Part shown: positions 28,527 to 43,150 of the stretch, piece after piece
Layout of the letters: each line of letters begins with the position of its first letter
Position numbering within the stretch: position 1 is the first letter of the stretch
NCBI GenBank assembly: GCA_023053545.1
Contig: JAKZAN010000073.1
Location: 62,001 to 126,000 of the forward strand
Source of the DNA: Lepidurus packardi
Taxonomy: Eukaryota; Arthropoda; Branchiopoda; Notostraca; Triopsidae
Reading direction: 5' to 3'
DNA: 64,000 nt
Position numbers and translations under genes: made by a program
The notes under the pieces: generated by a model
The model's input: the letters and a program-made list of their open reading frames with translations, nothing else
Databases searched by the model: none
What the model was told of the DNA's origin: nothing

Positions 28527-31500
28527 CCTAAAGAATTAATTCAGTCCGTAAGGAATTAATTCAGTCCGCAAGGAATTATTTCAGTCCGCAAGGAATTAAT
28601 TCAGTCCGTATGGAATTAATTAAGTCCGTAAGGAATTATTTCAGTCCGTATTGAATTAATTAAGTCCGTAGAGAATTAATTCAGTCCGTAAGGAATTAAT
28701 TCAGTCCGTAAGGAATTAATTCCGTCCGTAAAGAATTAATTAAATTCGTAAGGAATTAATTCAGTCCGTAAGGAATTAATTCAGTCCGTAAGGAATTATT
28801 TCAGTCCGTATTGAATTAATTAAGTCCGTAGAGAATTAATTCAGTCCGTAAGGAATTAATTCAGTCCGTAAGGAATTAATTCAGTCCGTAAGGAATTAAT
28901 TCAGTCCGTAAGGAATTAATTCAGTCCGTAAGGAATTAATTCAGTCCGTATGGAATTAATTCAGTCCGTAAGGAATTAATTCAGTCCGTAAGGAATTAAT
29001 TCAGTCCGTAAAGAATTACTTAAGTTCGTAACGAATTAATTAAGTCCGTAAGGAATTAATTCAGTCCGTAAGGAATTATTTCAGTCCGTATTGAATTAAT
29101 TAATTCCGTAAAGAATTAATTCAGTTCGCAAGGAATTAATTCAGTCCGTAAGGGATTAATTAAGTCCGTAAGGAATTATTTCAGTCCGTATTGAATTAAT
29201 TAAGTCTGTAGAGAATTAATTCAGTCCGTAAGGAATTAATTCAGTCCGTAAGGAATTAATTAATTCGTAAGGAATTAATTAAGTCCGTAAAGAATTAATT
29301 AAGTCCGTAAGGAATTAATTAAGTCCGTAAGGTATTAATTAAGTCCGTTATTAATTAATTAAGCCCATAAGGAACAAATTAAGTCCGTAAGGAATTATTT
29401 AAGTCCGTGAAGAATTAATTCAGTCCGTATGGAATTAATTCAGTCCGTAAGGAATTATTTCAGTCCGTAATGAATTAATTCAGTCCGCAAGGAATTAATT
29501 CAGTCCGTATGGAATTAATTCAGTCCGTAAGGAATTAGTTCAGTACGTAAGGAATTAGTTCAGTCCGTGAGGAATTAATTCAGTCCGTAAGGAATTAATT
29601 CAGTCCGTAAGGAATTAATTCAGTCCGTAATGGATTAATTAAGTGCGTAATGAATTAATAAAATCCGTAAGGATTTAATTCATTCCGTAAGGAATTAATT
29701 AAGTCCGTAAGGAATTATTTCAGTCCGTATTGAGTTATTTAAGTCCGTAGAGAATTAATTCAGTCCGTAAGGAATTATTTCAGTCCGTATTGAATTAATT
29801 AAGTCCGTAGAGAATTAATTCAGTCCGTAAGGAATTAATTCAGTCCGTAAGGAATTAATTCAGTCCGTAAAGAATTAATTAAGTCCGTAAGGAATTAATT
29901 CATTCCGTAAGGAATTAATTCATTCCGTAAGGAATTAATTAAATCCGTAAGGAATTAATTCAGTCCGTAATGAATTAATTAAGTCCGTAAACAATTAGTT
30001 CAGTCCGTAACTAATTAATTCAGTAAGTAAGGGATTAATTCCCTCCGTAAAGAATTAATTCAGTTCGCAAGGAATTAATTCAGTCCGTAAGGGATTAATT
30101 CAGGCCGTAAGGAATTAATTCAGTCCGTAAGGAATTAATTAATTCCGTAAGGAATTAATTCAGTCCGTAAGGAATCAATCCAGTCCGTAAGGAATTCATT
30201 CAGTAAGTAAGGAATTCAATCGATCCTAAAGAATTAATTCAGTCCGTAAGGAATTAATTCAGTCCGCAAGGAATTATTTCAGTCCGCAAGGAATTAATTC
30301 AGTCCGTATGGAATTAATTAAGTCCGTAAGGAATTATTTCAGTCCGTATTGAATTAATTAAGTCCGTAGAGAATTAATTCAGTCCGTAAGGAATTAATTC
30401 AGTCCGTAAGGAATTAATTCCGTCCGTAAAGAATTAATTAAATTCGTAAGGAATTAATTCAGTCCGTAAGGAATTAATTCAGTCCGTAAGGAATTATTTC
30501 AGTCCGTATTGAATTAATTAAGTCCGTAGAGAATTAATTCAGTCCGTAAGGAATTAATTCAGTCCGTAAGGAATTAATTCAGTCCGTAAGGAATTAATTC
30601 AGTCCGTAAGGAATTAATTCAGTCCGTAAGGAATTAATTCAGTCCGTATGGAATTAATTCAGTCCGTAAGGAATTAATTCAGTCCGTAAGGAATTAATTC
30701 AGTCCGTAAAGAATTACTTAAGTTCGTAACGAATTAATTCAGTCCGTAAGGAATTAATTCAGTCCGTAAGGAATTATTTCAGTCCGTATTGAATTAATTA
30801 ATTCCGTAAAGAATTAATTCAGTTCGCAAGGAATTCATTCAGTCCGTAAGGGATTAATTAAGTCCGTAAGGAATTATTTCAGTCCGTATTGAATTAATTA
30901 AGTCTGTAGTGAATTAATTCAGTCCGTAAGGAATTAATTCAGTCCGTAAGGAATTAATTCAGTCCGTAAGGAATTAATTAATTCGTAAGGAATTAATTAA
31001 GTCCGTAAAGAATTAATTAAGTCCGTAAGGAATTAATTAAGTCCGTAAGGTATTAATTAAGTCCGTTAGTTCAGTCCGTAACAATTAGTTCAGTCCGTAA
31101 CTAATTAATTCAGTCCGTAAGGGATTAATTCCGTCCGTAAAGAATTAATTCAGTTCGCAAGGAATTATTTCAGTACGTAAGGAATTAATTAAGTCCGTAA
31201 GGAATTAATTCAGTCTGGAAAGAATTAAGTCCGTAAGGAATTAATTCAGTCCGCAAGGAATTAATTCAGTCCGTAAGGAATTAATTCATTCCGTAAGGAA
31301 TTAATTAATTCCTAATTAATTAATTAAGTCCGTGAAGAATTAATTCAGTCCGTATGGAATTAATTCAGTCCGTAAGGAATTAATTCAGTCCGTAATGAAT
31401 TAATTAAGTCCGTAAGGAATTATTTCAGTCCGCAAGGAATTAATTCAGTCCGTATGGAATTAATTCAGTCCGTAAGGAATTCATAAAGTCCGTTAGGAAT

Positions 31501-33073
31501 TTATTGAGTCCATAAGGAATTAGTTAAGTCCGTAAGGAATTAATTAAGTCCGTAAGGAATTATTTCAGTCCGTAAGGAATTAATTCAGTCCGTAAGGAAT
31601 TAATTCAGTCCGTAAGGAATTAATCCAGTCCGTAAGGAATTAATTCAGTAAGTAAGGAATTCAATCGATCCTAAAGAATTAATTCAGTCCGTAAGGAATT
31701 AATTCAGTCCGTAAGGAATTATTTCAGTCCGTATTGAACTATTTAATTCCGTAAAGAATTAATTCAGTCCGTAAGGAATTAAATCAGTCCGTAAGAAATT
31801 AATTCAGTCCGTAAGGAATTAATCCAGTCCGTAAGGAATTAATTCAGTCCGTAAGGAATTAATTCAGTCCGTATGGAATTAATTCAGTCCGTAAGGAATT
31901 AATTCAGTCCGTAAGGAATTAATTCAGTCCGTAAAGAATTACTTAAGTTCGTAACGAATTAATTCAGTCCGTAAGGAATTAATTCAGTCCGTAAGGAATT
32001 ATTTCAGTCCGTATTGAATTAATTAATTCCGTAAAGAATTAATTCAGTTCGCAAGGAATTCATTCAGTCCGTAAGGGATTAATTAAGTCCGTAAGGAATT
32101 ATTTCAGTCCGTATTGAACTAATTAAGTCTGTAGTGAATTAATTCAGTCCGTAAGGAATTAATTCAGTCCGTAAGGAATTAATTCAGTCCGTAAGGAATT
32201 AATTAATTCGTAAGGAATTAATTAAGTCCGTAAAGAATTAATTAAGTCCGTAAGGAATTAATTAAGTCCGTAAGGTATTAATTAAGTCCGTTAGTTCAGT
32301 CCGTAACAATTAGTTCAGTCCGTAACTAATTAATTCAGTCCGTAAGGGATTAATTCCGTCCGTAAAGAATTAATTCAGTTCGCAAGGAATTATTTCAGTA
32401 CGTAAGGAATTAATTAAGTCCGTAAGGAATTAATTCAGTCTGGAAAGAATTAAGTCCGTAAGGAATTAATTCAGTCCGCAAGGAATTAATTCAGTCCGTA
32501 AGGAATTAATTCATTCCGTAAGGAATTAATTAATTCCTAATTAATTAATTAAGTCCGTGAAGAATTAATTCAGTCCGTATGGAATTAATTCAGTCCGTAA
32601 GGAATTAATTCAGTCCGTAATGAATTAATTAAGTCCGTAAGGAATTAATTCAGTCCGCAAGGAATTAATTCAGTCCGTATGGAATTAATTCAGTCCGTAA
32701 GGAATTCATAAAGTCCGTTAGGAATTTATTGAGTCCATAAGGAATTAGTTAAGTCCGTAAGGAATTATTTCAGTCCGTAAGGAATTAATTCAGTCCGTAA
32801 GGAATTAATTCAGTCCGTAAGGAATTAATCCAGTCCGTAAGGAATTAATTCAGTAAGTAAGGAATTCAATCGATCCTAAAGAATTAATTCAGTCCGTAAG
32901 GAATTAATTCAGTCCGTAAGGAATTATTTCAGTCCGTATTGAACTATTTAATTCCGTAAAGAATTAATTCAGTCCGTAAGGAATTAAATCAGTCCGTAAG
33001 AAATTAATTCAGTCCGTAAGGAATTAATCCAGTCCGTAAGGAATTAATTCAGTAAGTAAGGAATTCAATCGAT
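28527..33073 (+). repeat. HOR block E/F: 1,698-bp then 1,205-1,225-bp units
   Basis: The marker at 28527 recurs at 30225 (1,698 bp). AAATTCGTAAGG (28742 and 30440) and TTCGTAACG (29025 and 30723) keep the same spacing until divergence near 31066. A second, overlapping periodicity follows. TTCGTAACG recurs at 31948 (1,225 bp), the 13-bp monomer at 31063 recurs at 32288 (1,225 bp), CCTAATTAATTAATT at 31311 recurs at 32536 (1,225 bp), and markers 31670 and 32875 are 1,205 bp apart. Two HOR registers therefore share the stretch 30500-31060. Confidence 0.86.
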
Positions 33074-36031
33074 CCTAAAGAATTAATTCAGTCCGTAAGG
33101 AAATAAATTCAGTCCGTAAGGAATTATTTCAGTCCGTATTGAACTAATTAATTCCGTAAAGAATAAATTCAGTCCGTAAGGAATTAAATCAGTCCGTAAG
33201 GAATTAATTCAGTCCGTAAGGAATTAATTAAGTCCGTAAGGAATTAATTCAGTCTGGAAAGAATTAAGTCCGTAAGGAATTAATTCAGTCCGCAAGGAAT
33301 TAATTCAGTCCGTAAGGAATTAATTCATTCCGCAAGGAATTAATTCAGTCCGTAAGGAATTAATTAATTCCTAAGGAATTAATTAAGTCCGTGAAGAATT
33401 AATTCAGTCCGTATGGAATTAATTCAGTCCGTAAGGAATTAATTCAGTCCGTAATGAATTAATTAAGTCCGTAAGGAATTAATTCAGTCCGCAAGGAATT
33501 AATTCAGTCCGTATGGAATTAATTCAGTCCGTAAGGAATTCATAAAGTCCGTTAGGAATTTATTGAGTCCATAAGGAATTAGTTAAGTCCGTAAGGAATT
33601 AATTAAGTCCGTAAGGAATTATTTCAGTCCGTATTGAATTAATTAAGTCTTTAGAGAATTAATTCAGTCCGTAAGGAATTAATTCAGTCCGTAAGGAATT
33701 AATTCAGTCCGTAAGGAATTAATTCAGTCCGTAAGAAATTAATTCAGTCCGTAAGGAATTAATCCAGTCCGTAAGGAATTAATTCAGTAAGTAAGGAATT
33801 CAATCGATCCTAAAGAATTAATTCAGTCCGTAAGGAATTAATTCAGTCCGTAAGGAATTATTTCAGTCCGTATTGAACTAATTAATTCCGTAAAGAATTA
33901 ATTCAGTCCGTAAGGAATTAAATCAGTCCGTAAGGAATTAATTCAGTCCGTAAGGAATTCATTAAGTCCGTTAGGAATTAATTAAGTCCATAAGGAATTA
34001 ATTAAGTCCATAAGAAATTAATTAAGTCCGTAAGGAATTAATTAAGTCCGAAAAGAATTAATTCAGTCCGTAAGGAATTAATTCAGTCTGGAAAGAATTA
34101 AATCAGGCCGAAAGGAATTAATTCAGTCCGTAATTAATTAATTAAGTCCGTAAGGAATTAATTCAGTCCGCAATTAATTAATTCAGTCCGTAAGGAATTA
34201 ATTAAGTCCATAAGGAATTAATTAAGTCCATAAGAAATTAATTAAGTCCGTAAGGAATTATTTAAGTCCGTAAAGAATTAATTCAGTCCGTAAGGAATTA
34301 ATTCAGTCTGTAAAGAATTAAATCAGGCCGTAAGGATATTAATTCAGTCCGTAATGAATTAATTAAGTCCGTAAGGAATTAATTCAGTCCGCAATTAATT
34401 AATTCAGTCCGTATGGAATTAATTCAGTCCGTAAGGAATTAATTCAGTCCGTAAGGAATTAATTCAGTCCGTAAAGAATTAATTAAGTTCGTAAAGAATT
34501 AATTCAGTCCGTAAGGAATTAATTCAGTCCGTAAGGAATTATTTTAGTCCGTATTGAATTAATTAATTCCGTAAGGGATTAATTAAGTCCGTAAGGAATT
34601 ATTTCAGTCCGTATTGAATTAATTAAGTCTGTAGAGAATTAATTCAGTCCGTAAGGAATTAATTCAGTCCGTAAGGAATTAATTAATTCGTAAGGAATTA
34701 ATTAAGTCCGTAAAGAATTAATTAAGTCCGTAAGGTATTAATTAAGTCCGTTAGTTCAGTCCGTAACAATTAGTTCAGTCCGTAACTAATTAATTCAGTC
34801 CGTAAGGGATTAATTCCGTCCGTAAAGAATTAATTCAGTTCGCAAGGAATTAATTCAGTACGTAAGGAATTAATTAAGTCCGTAAGGAATTAATTCAGTC
34901 TGGAAAGAATTAAGTCCGTAAGGAATTAATTCAGTCCGCAAGGAATTAATTCAGTCCGTAAGGAATTAATTCATTCCGTAAGGAATTAATTAATTCCTAA
35001 GGAATTAATTAAGTCCGTGAAGAATTAATTCAGTCCGTATGGAATTAATTCAGTCCGTAAGGAATTAATTCAGTCCGTAATGAATTAATTAAGTCCGTAA
35101 GGAATTAATTCAGTCCGCAAGGAATTAATTCAGTCCGTATGGAATTAATTCAGTCCGTAAGGAATTCATAAAGTCCGTTAGGAATTAATTGAGTCCATAA
35201 GGATTTAGTTAAGTCCGTAAGGAATTAATTAAGTCCGTAAGGAATTATTTCAGTCCGTATTGAATTAATTAAGTCTTTAGAGACTTAATTCAGTCCGTAA
35301 GGAATTAATTCAGTCCGTAAGGAATTAATTCAGTAAGTAAGGAATTCAATCGATCCTAAAGAATTAATTCGGTCCATAAGGAATTAATTCAGTCCGTAAG
35401 GAATTATTTCAGTCCGTATTGAACTAATTAATTCCGTAAAGAATTAATTCAGTCCGTAAGGAATTAATTCAGTCCGTAAGGAATTAATTCAGTCCATAAG
35501 GAATTAATTAAGTCCATAAGAAATTAATTAAGTCCGTAAGGAATTAATTCAGTCCGTAATGAATTAATTAAGTCCGTAAGGAATTAATTCAGTCCGCAAT
35601 TAATTAATTCAGTCCGTAAGGAATTAATTCAATCCGTAAACAATTAGTTCAGTCCGTAACTAATTAATTCAGTCCGTAAGGGATTAATTCCGTCCGTAAA
35701 GAATTAATTCAGTTCGCAAGGAATTAATTCAGTAAGTAAGGAATTAATTCAGGCCGTAAGGAATTAATTCAGTCCGTAAGGAATTAATTCAGTCCGCAAG
35801 GAATTAATTCAGTCCGTAAGGAATTAATTCATTCCGTAAGGAATTAATTAATTCGTAAGGAATTAATTAAGTCCGTAAAGAATTAATTAAGTCCGTAAAG
35901 AATTAATTAAGTCCGTAAGGTATTAATAAAGTCCGTTATTAATTAATTTAGTCCATAAGGAACAAATTAAGTCCGTAAGGAATTATTTAAGTCCGTGAAG
36001 AATTAATTCAGTCCGTATGGAATTAATTCAG
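33074..36031 (+). repeat. Satellite zone between blocks E/F and G
   Basis: This is continuous monomer array with markers at 33074, 33809 and 35355. It contains 21-bp monomers with GGATATTAATTC (near 34337), the 13-bp truncated monomer at 34748 and a CTTTAGAGACTT variant near 35275 that recurs in block G. No gene is visible. Confidence 0.8.
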
Positions 36032-39000
36032 TCCGTAAGGAATTAATTCAGTCCGTAATTAATTAATTCAGTCCGTAAGGAATTAATTCAGTCCGCAAGG
36101 AATTAATTCAGTCCGTATGGAATTAATTCAGTCCGTAAGGAATTAGTTCTGTACGTAAGGAATTAGTTCAGTCCGTAAGGATTTAATTCAGTCCGTAAGG
36201 AATTAATTCAGTCCGTAAGGAATTAATTCAGTCCGTAATGGATTAATTAAGTGCGTAATGAATTAATTAAGTCCGTAAGGAATTAATTCATTCCGTAAGG
36301 AATTAATTAAGTACGTAAAGAATTAATTCAGTCCGTAAGGAATTAATTCAGTCTGGAAAGAATTAAATCAGGCCGTAAGGAATTAATTCAGTCCGTAATT
36401 AATTAATTAAGTCCGTAAGGAATTAATTCAATCCGTAAACAATTAGTTCAGTTCGCAAGGAATTATTTCAGTCCGTAAGGGATTAATTCAGGCCCTAAGG
36501 AATTAATTCAGTCCGCAAGGAATTAATTCAGTCCGTAAGGAATTAATTCATTCCGTAAGGAATTAATTAATTCGTAAGGAATTAATTAAGTCCGTAAAGA
36601 ATTAATTAAGTCCGTAAGGAATTAATTAAGTCCGTAAGGAATTAATTCAGTCCGCAAGGAATTAATTCAGTCCGTAAGGAATTAATTCATTCCGTAAGGA
36701 ATTAATTAATTCCTAAGGAATTAATTAAGTCCGTGAAGAATTAATTCAGTCCGTATGGAATTAATTCAGTCCGTAAGGAATTAATTCAGTCCGTAATGAA
36801 TTAATTAAGTCCGTAAGGAATTAATTCAGTCCGCAAGGAATTAATTCAGTCCGTATGGAATTAATTCAGTCCGTAAGGAATTCATAAAGTCCGTTAGGAA
36901 TTAATTGAGTCCATAAGGATTTAGTTAAGTCCGTAAGGAATTAATTAAGTCCGTAAGGAATTATTTCAGTCCGTATTGAATTAATTAAGTCTTTAGAGAC
37001 TTAATTCAGTCCGTAAGGAATTAATTCAGTCCGTAAGGAATTAATTCAGTCCGTAAGGAATTAATTCAGTCCGTAAGGAATTAATTCAGTCCGTAAGGAA
37101 TTAATTCAGTCCGTAAGAAATTAATTCAGTCCGTAAGGAATTAATCCAGTCCGTAAGGAATTAATTCAGTAAGTAAGGAATTCAATCGATCCTAAAGAAT
37201 TAATTCGGTCCATAAGGAATTAATTCAGTCCGTAAGGAATTAATTCAGTCCGTAAGGAATTAATTCAGTCCATAAGGAATTAATTAAGTCCATAAGAAAT
37301 TAATTAAGTCCGTAAGGAATTAATTCAGTCCGTAATGAATTAATTAAGTCCGTAAGGAATTAATTCAGTCCGCAATTAATTAATTCAGTCCGTAAGGAAT
37401 TAATTCAATCCGTAAACAATTAGTTCAGTCCGTAACTAATTAATTCAGTCCGTAAGGGATTAATTCCGTCCGTAAAGAATTAATTCAGTTCGCAAGGAAT
37501 TAATTCAGTAAGTAAGGAATTAATTCAGGCCGTAAGGAATTAATTCAGTCCGTAAGGAATTAATTCAGTCCGCAAGGAATTAATTCAGTCCGTAAGGAAT
37601 TAATTCATTCCGTAAGGAATTAATTAATTCGTAAGGAATTAATTAAGTCCGTAAAGAATTAATTAAGTCCGTAAAGAATTAATTAAGTCCGTAAGGTATT
37701 AATAAAGTCCGTTATTAATTAATTTAGTCCATAAGGAACAAATTAAGTCCGTAAGGAATTATTTAAGTCCGTGAAGAATTAATTCAGTCCGTATGGAATT
37801 AATTCAGTCCGTAAGGAATTAATTCAGTCCGTAATTAATTAATTCAGTCCGTAAGGAATTAATTCAGTCCGCAAGGAATTAATTCAGTCCGTATGGAATT
37901 AATTCAGTCCGTAAGGAATTAGTTCTGTACGTAAGGAATTAGTTCAGTCCGTAAGGATTTAATTCAGTCCGTAAGGAATTAATTCAGTCCGTAAGGAATT
38001 AATTCAGTCCGTAATGGATTAATTAAGTGCGTAATGAATTAATTAAGTCCGTAAGGAATTAATTCATTCCGTAAGGAATTAATTAAGTACGTAAAGAATT
38101 AATTCAGTCCGTAAGGAATTAATTCAGTCTGGAAAGAATTAAATCAGGCCGTAAGGAATTAATTCAGTCCGTAATTAATTAATTAAGTCCGTAAGGAATT
38201 AATTCAGTCCGCAATTAATTAATTCAGTCCGTAAGGAATTAATTCAATCCGTAAACAATTAGTTCAGTTCGCAAGGAATTATTTCAGTCCGTAAGGGATT
38301 AATTCAGGCCCTAAGGAATTAATTCAGTCCGCAAGTAATTAATTCAGTCCGTAAGGAATTAATTCATTCCGTAAGGAATTAATTAATTCGTAAGGAATTA
38401 ATTAAGTCCGTAAAGAATTAATTAAGTCCGTAAGGAATTAATTAAGTCCGTAAGGTATTAATTAAGTCCGTTATTAATTAATTAAGTCCATAAGAAACAA
38501 ATTAAGTACGTAAGGAATTATTTAAGTCCGTGAAGAATTAATTCAGTCCGTAAGGAATTAATTCAGTCTGGAAAGAATTAAATCAGGCCGTAAGGAATTA
38601 ACTCAGTACGTAATGAAATAATTAAGTCCGTAAGGAATTAATTCAGTCCGCAATTAATTAATTCAGTCCTTAAGGAATTAATTCAGTCTGGAAAGAATTA
38701 AATCAGGCCGTAAGGAATTAATTAAGTGCGTAATGAATTAATTAAGTCCGTAAGGAATTAATTCATTCCGTAAGGAATTAATTAAGTCCGTAAGGAATTA
38801 TTTCAGTCCGTATTGAATTAATTAAGTCCGTAGAGAATTAATTCAGTCCGTAAGGAAATAATTCAGTCCATAAGGAATTAATTCAGTCCGTAAAGAATTA
38901 ATTAAGTCCGTAAGGAATTAATTCATTCCGTAAGGAATTAATTCAGTCCGTAATTAATTAATTCAGTCCGTAAGGAATTAATTCAGTCCGCAAGGAATTA

Positions 39001-41838
39001 ATTCAGTCCGTATGGAATTAATTCAGTCCGTAAGGAATTAGTTCTGTACGTAAGGAATTAGTTCAGTCCGTAAGGATTTAATTCAGTCCGTAAGGAATTA
39101 ATTCAGTCCGTAAGGAATTAATTCAGTCCGTAATGGATTAATTAAGTGCGTAATGAATTAATTAAGTCCGTAAGGAATTAATTCATTCCGTAAGGAATTA
39201 ATTAAGTACGTAAAGAATTAATTCAGTCCGTAAGGAATTAATTCAGTCTGGAAAGAATTAAATCAGGCCGTAAGGAATTAATTCAGTCCGTAATTAATTA
39301 ATTAAGTCCGTAAGGAATTAATTCAATCCGTAAACAATTAGTTCAGTTCGCAAGGAATTATTTCAGTCCGTAAGGGATTAATTCAGGCCCTAAGGAATTA
39401 ATTCAGTCCGCAAGGAATTAATTCAGTCCGTAAGGAATTAATTCATTCCGTAAGGAATTAATTAATTCGTAAGGAATTAATTAAGTCCGTAAAGAATTAA
39501 TTAAGTCCGTAAGGAATTAATTAAGTCCGTAAGGAATTAATTCAGTCCGCAAGGAATTAATTCAGTCCGTAAGGAATTAATTCATTCCGTAAGGAATTAA
39601 TTAATTCCTAAGGAATTAATTAAGTCCGTGAAGAATTAATTCAGTCCGTATGGAATTAATTCAGTCCGTAAGGAATTAATTCAGTCCGTAATGAATTAAT
39701 TAAGTCCGTAAGGAATTAATTCAGTCCGCAAGGAATTAATTCAGTCCGTATGGAATTAATTCAGTCCGTAAGGAATTCATAAAGTCCGTTAGGAATTAAT
39801 TGAGTCCATAAGGATTTAGTTAAGTCCGTAAGGAATTAATTAAGTCCGTAAGGAATTATTTCAGTCCGTATTGAATTAATTAAGTCTTTAGAGACTTAAT
39901 TCAGTCCGTAAGGAATTAATTCAGTCCGTAAGGAATTAATTCAGTCCGTAAGGAATTAATTCAGTCCGTAAGGAATTAATTCAGTCCGTAAGGAATTAAT
40001 TCAGTCCGTAAGAAATTAATTCAGTCCGTAAGGAATTAATCCAGTCCGTAAGGAATTAATTCAGTAAGTAAGGAATTCAATCGATCCTAAAGAATTAATT
40101 CGGTCCATAAGGAATTAATTCAGTCCGTAAGGAATTAATTCAGTCCGTAAGGAATTAATTCAGTCCATAAGGAATTAATTAAGTCCATAAGAAATTAATT
40201 AAGTCCGTAAGGAATTAATTCAGTCCGTAATGAATTAATTAAGTCCGTAAGGAATTAATTCAGTCCGCAATTAATTAATTCAGTCCGTAAGGAATTAATT
40301 CAATCCGTAAACAATTAGTTCAGTCCGTAACTAATTAATTCAGTCCGTAAGGGATTAATTCCGTCCGTAAAGAATTAATTCAGTTCGCAAGGAATTAATT
40401 CAGTAAGTAAGGAATTAATTCAGGCCGTAAGGAATTAATTCAGTCCGTAAGGAATTAATTCAGTCCGCAAGGAATTAATTCAGTCCGTAAGGAATTAATT
40501 CATTCCGTAAGGAATTAATTAATTCGTAAGGAATTAATTAAGTCCGTAAAGAATTAATTAAGTCCGTAAAGAATTAATTAAGTCCGTAAGGTATTAATAA
40601 AGTCCGTTATTAATTAATTTAGTCCATAAGGAACAAATTAAGTCCGTAAGGAATTATTTAAGTCCGTGAAGAATTAATTCAGTCCGTATGGAATTAATTC
40701 AGTCCGTAAGGAATTAATTCAGTCCGTAATTAATTAATTCAGTCCGTAAGGAATTAATTCAGTCCGCAAGGAATTAATTCAGTCCGTATGGAATTAATTC
40801 AGTCCGTAAGGAATTAGTTCTGTACGTAAGGAATTAGTTCAGTCCGTAAGGATTTAATTCAGTCCGTAAGGAATTAATTCAGTCCGTAAGGAATTAATTC
40901 AGTCCGTAATGGATTAATTAAGTGCGTAATGAATTAATTAAGTCCGTAAGGAATTAATTCATTCCGTAAGGAATTAATTAAGTACGTAAAGAATTAATTC
41001 AGTCCGTAAGGAATTAATTCAGTCTGGAAAGAATTAAATCAGGCCGTAAGGAATTAATTCAGTCCGTAATTAATTAATTAAGTCCGTAAGGAATTAATTC
41101 AGTCCGCAATTAATTAATTCAGTCCGTAAGGAATTAATTCAATCCGTAAACAATTAGTTCAGTTCGCAAGGAATTATTTCAGTCCGTAAGGGATTAATTC
41201 AGGCCCTAAGGAATTAATTCAGTCCGCAAGTAATTAATTCAGTCCGTAAGGAATTAATTCATTCCGTAAGGAATTAATTAATTCGTAAGGAATTAATTAA
41301 GTCCGTAAAGAATTAATTAAGTCCGTAAGGAATTAATTAAGTCCGTAAGGTATTAATTAAGTCCGTTATTAATTAATTAAGTCCATAAGAAACAAATTAA
41401 GTACGTAAGGAATTATTTAAGTCCGTGAAGAATTAATTCAGTCCGTAAGGAATTAATTCAGTCTGGAAAGAATTAAATCAGGCCGTAAGGAATTAACTCA
41501 GTACGTAATGAAATAATTAAGTCCGTAAGGAATTAATTCAGTCCGCAATTAATTAATTCAGTCCTTAAGGAATTAATTCAGTCTGGAAAGAATTAAATCA
41601 GGCCGTAAGGAATTAATTAAGTGCGTAATGAATTAATTAAGTCCGTAAGGAATTAATTCATTCCGTAAGGAATTAATTAAGTCCGTAAGGAATTATTTCA
41701 GTCCGTATTGAATTAATTAAGTCCGTAGAGAATTAATTCAGTCCGTAAGGAAATAATTCAGTCCATAAGGAATTAATTCAGTCCGTAAAGAATTAATTAA
41801 GTCCGTAAGGAATTAATTCATTCCGTAAGGAATTAATT
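36032..41838 (+). repeat. HOR block G: 2,895-bp unit, two copies
   Basis: Landmarks recur exactly 2,895 bp apart: AATTAATTCAGTCCGTAATT at 36041 and 38936, TCCTAAGG at 36711 and 39606, CTTTAGAGAC at 36991 and 39886, and the marker CCTAAAG at 37191 and 40086. The monomer with GGAAATAATTCAGTCCATA near 38850 matches one near 41745. Homology starts at about 36032 and ends at about 41838, giving two full copies. I saw no clear mismatch in spot checks. Confidence 0.9.
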
Positions 41839-43150
41839 AAATCCGTAAGGAATTAATTCAGTCCGTAATGAATTAATTAAGTCCGTAAACAATTAGTTCA
41901 GTCCGTAACTAATTAATTCAGTCCGTAAGGGATTAATTCCGTCCGTAAAGAATTAATTCAGTTCGCAAGGAATTAATTCAGTCCGTAAGGGATTAATTCA
42001 GGCCGTAAGGAATTAATTCAGTCCGTAAGGAATTAATTAATTCCGTAAGGAATTAATTAATTCGTAAGGAATTAATTAAGTCCGTAAAGAATTAATTAAG
42101 TCCGTAAGGAATTAATTAAGTCCGTAAGGTATTAATTAAGTCCGTTATTAATTAATTAGGTCCATAAGAAACAAATTAACTCCGTTAGGAATTATTTAAG
42201 TCCGTGAAGAATTAATTCAGTCAGTATGGAATTAATTCAGTCCGTAAGGAATTAATTCAGTCCGTAATGATCTAGTTAAGTTCGTAAGGAATTAATTAAG
42301 TCCGTTATTAATTAATTAAGTCCATAAGGAACATATTAAGTCCGTAAGGAATTATTTAGGTCCGTAAGGCATTAATTCAGTCCGTAAGGAATTAATTCAG
42401 TCCGTAATTAATTAATTAAGTGCGTAATGAATTAATTAAGTCCGAAAGAATTAATTCATTCCGTAAGGAATTAATTAAGTCCGTAAGGAATTATTTCAGT
42501 CCGTATTGAATTAATTAAGTCCGTAGAGAATTAATTCAGTCCGTAAGGAATTATTTCAGTCCGTATTGAATTAATTAAGTCCGTAGAGAATTAATTCAGT
42601 CCGTAAGGAATTAATTCAGTCCGTAAGTCCGTAAGAAATTAATTCAGTCCGTAAAGAATTAATTAAGTCCGTAAGGAATTAATTCATTCCGTAAGGAATT
42701 AATTAAATCCGTAAGGAATTAATTCAGTCCGTAATGAATTAATTAAGTCCGTAAACAATTAGTTCAGTCCGTAACTAATTAATTCAGGCCGTAAGGGATT
42801 AATTCAGGCCGTAAGGAATTAATTCAATCCGTAAGGAATTAATTAAGTCCGTAAGGAATTAATTAAGTCCGTAAGGTATTAATTAAGTCCGTTATTAATT
42901 AATTAAGTCCATAAGAAACAAATTAACTCCGTTAGGAATTATTTAAGTCCGTGAAGAATTAATTCAGTCCGTATGGAATTAATTCAGTCCGTAAGGAATT
43001 AATTCAGTCCGTAATGATCTAATTAAGTCCGTAAGGAATTAATTCAGTCCGCAAGGAATTAATTCAATCCGCAGAGAATTAATTCAGTCCGTAAGGAATT
43101 ATTTAATTCGTAAGGAATTAATTAAGTCTGTAAAGAATTAATTAAGTCCG
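41600..43150 (+). repeat. Segment with a second copy near 62491-64000
   Basis: The distinctive run TCTAGTTAAGTTCG at 42271 is found again at 63162, an offset of 20,891 bp, and the same offset links 41620 to 62511. Small differences have accumulated: a base loss near 42445 (TCCGAAAG), an extra partial monomer near 42628 on the left copy, and a deletion in the right copy near 63771. The two copies lie on opposite sides of the retrotransposon. They are the longest-range homology in the window. Confidence 0.8.
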
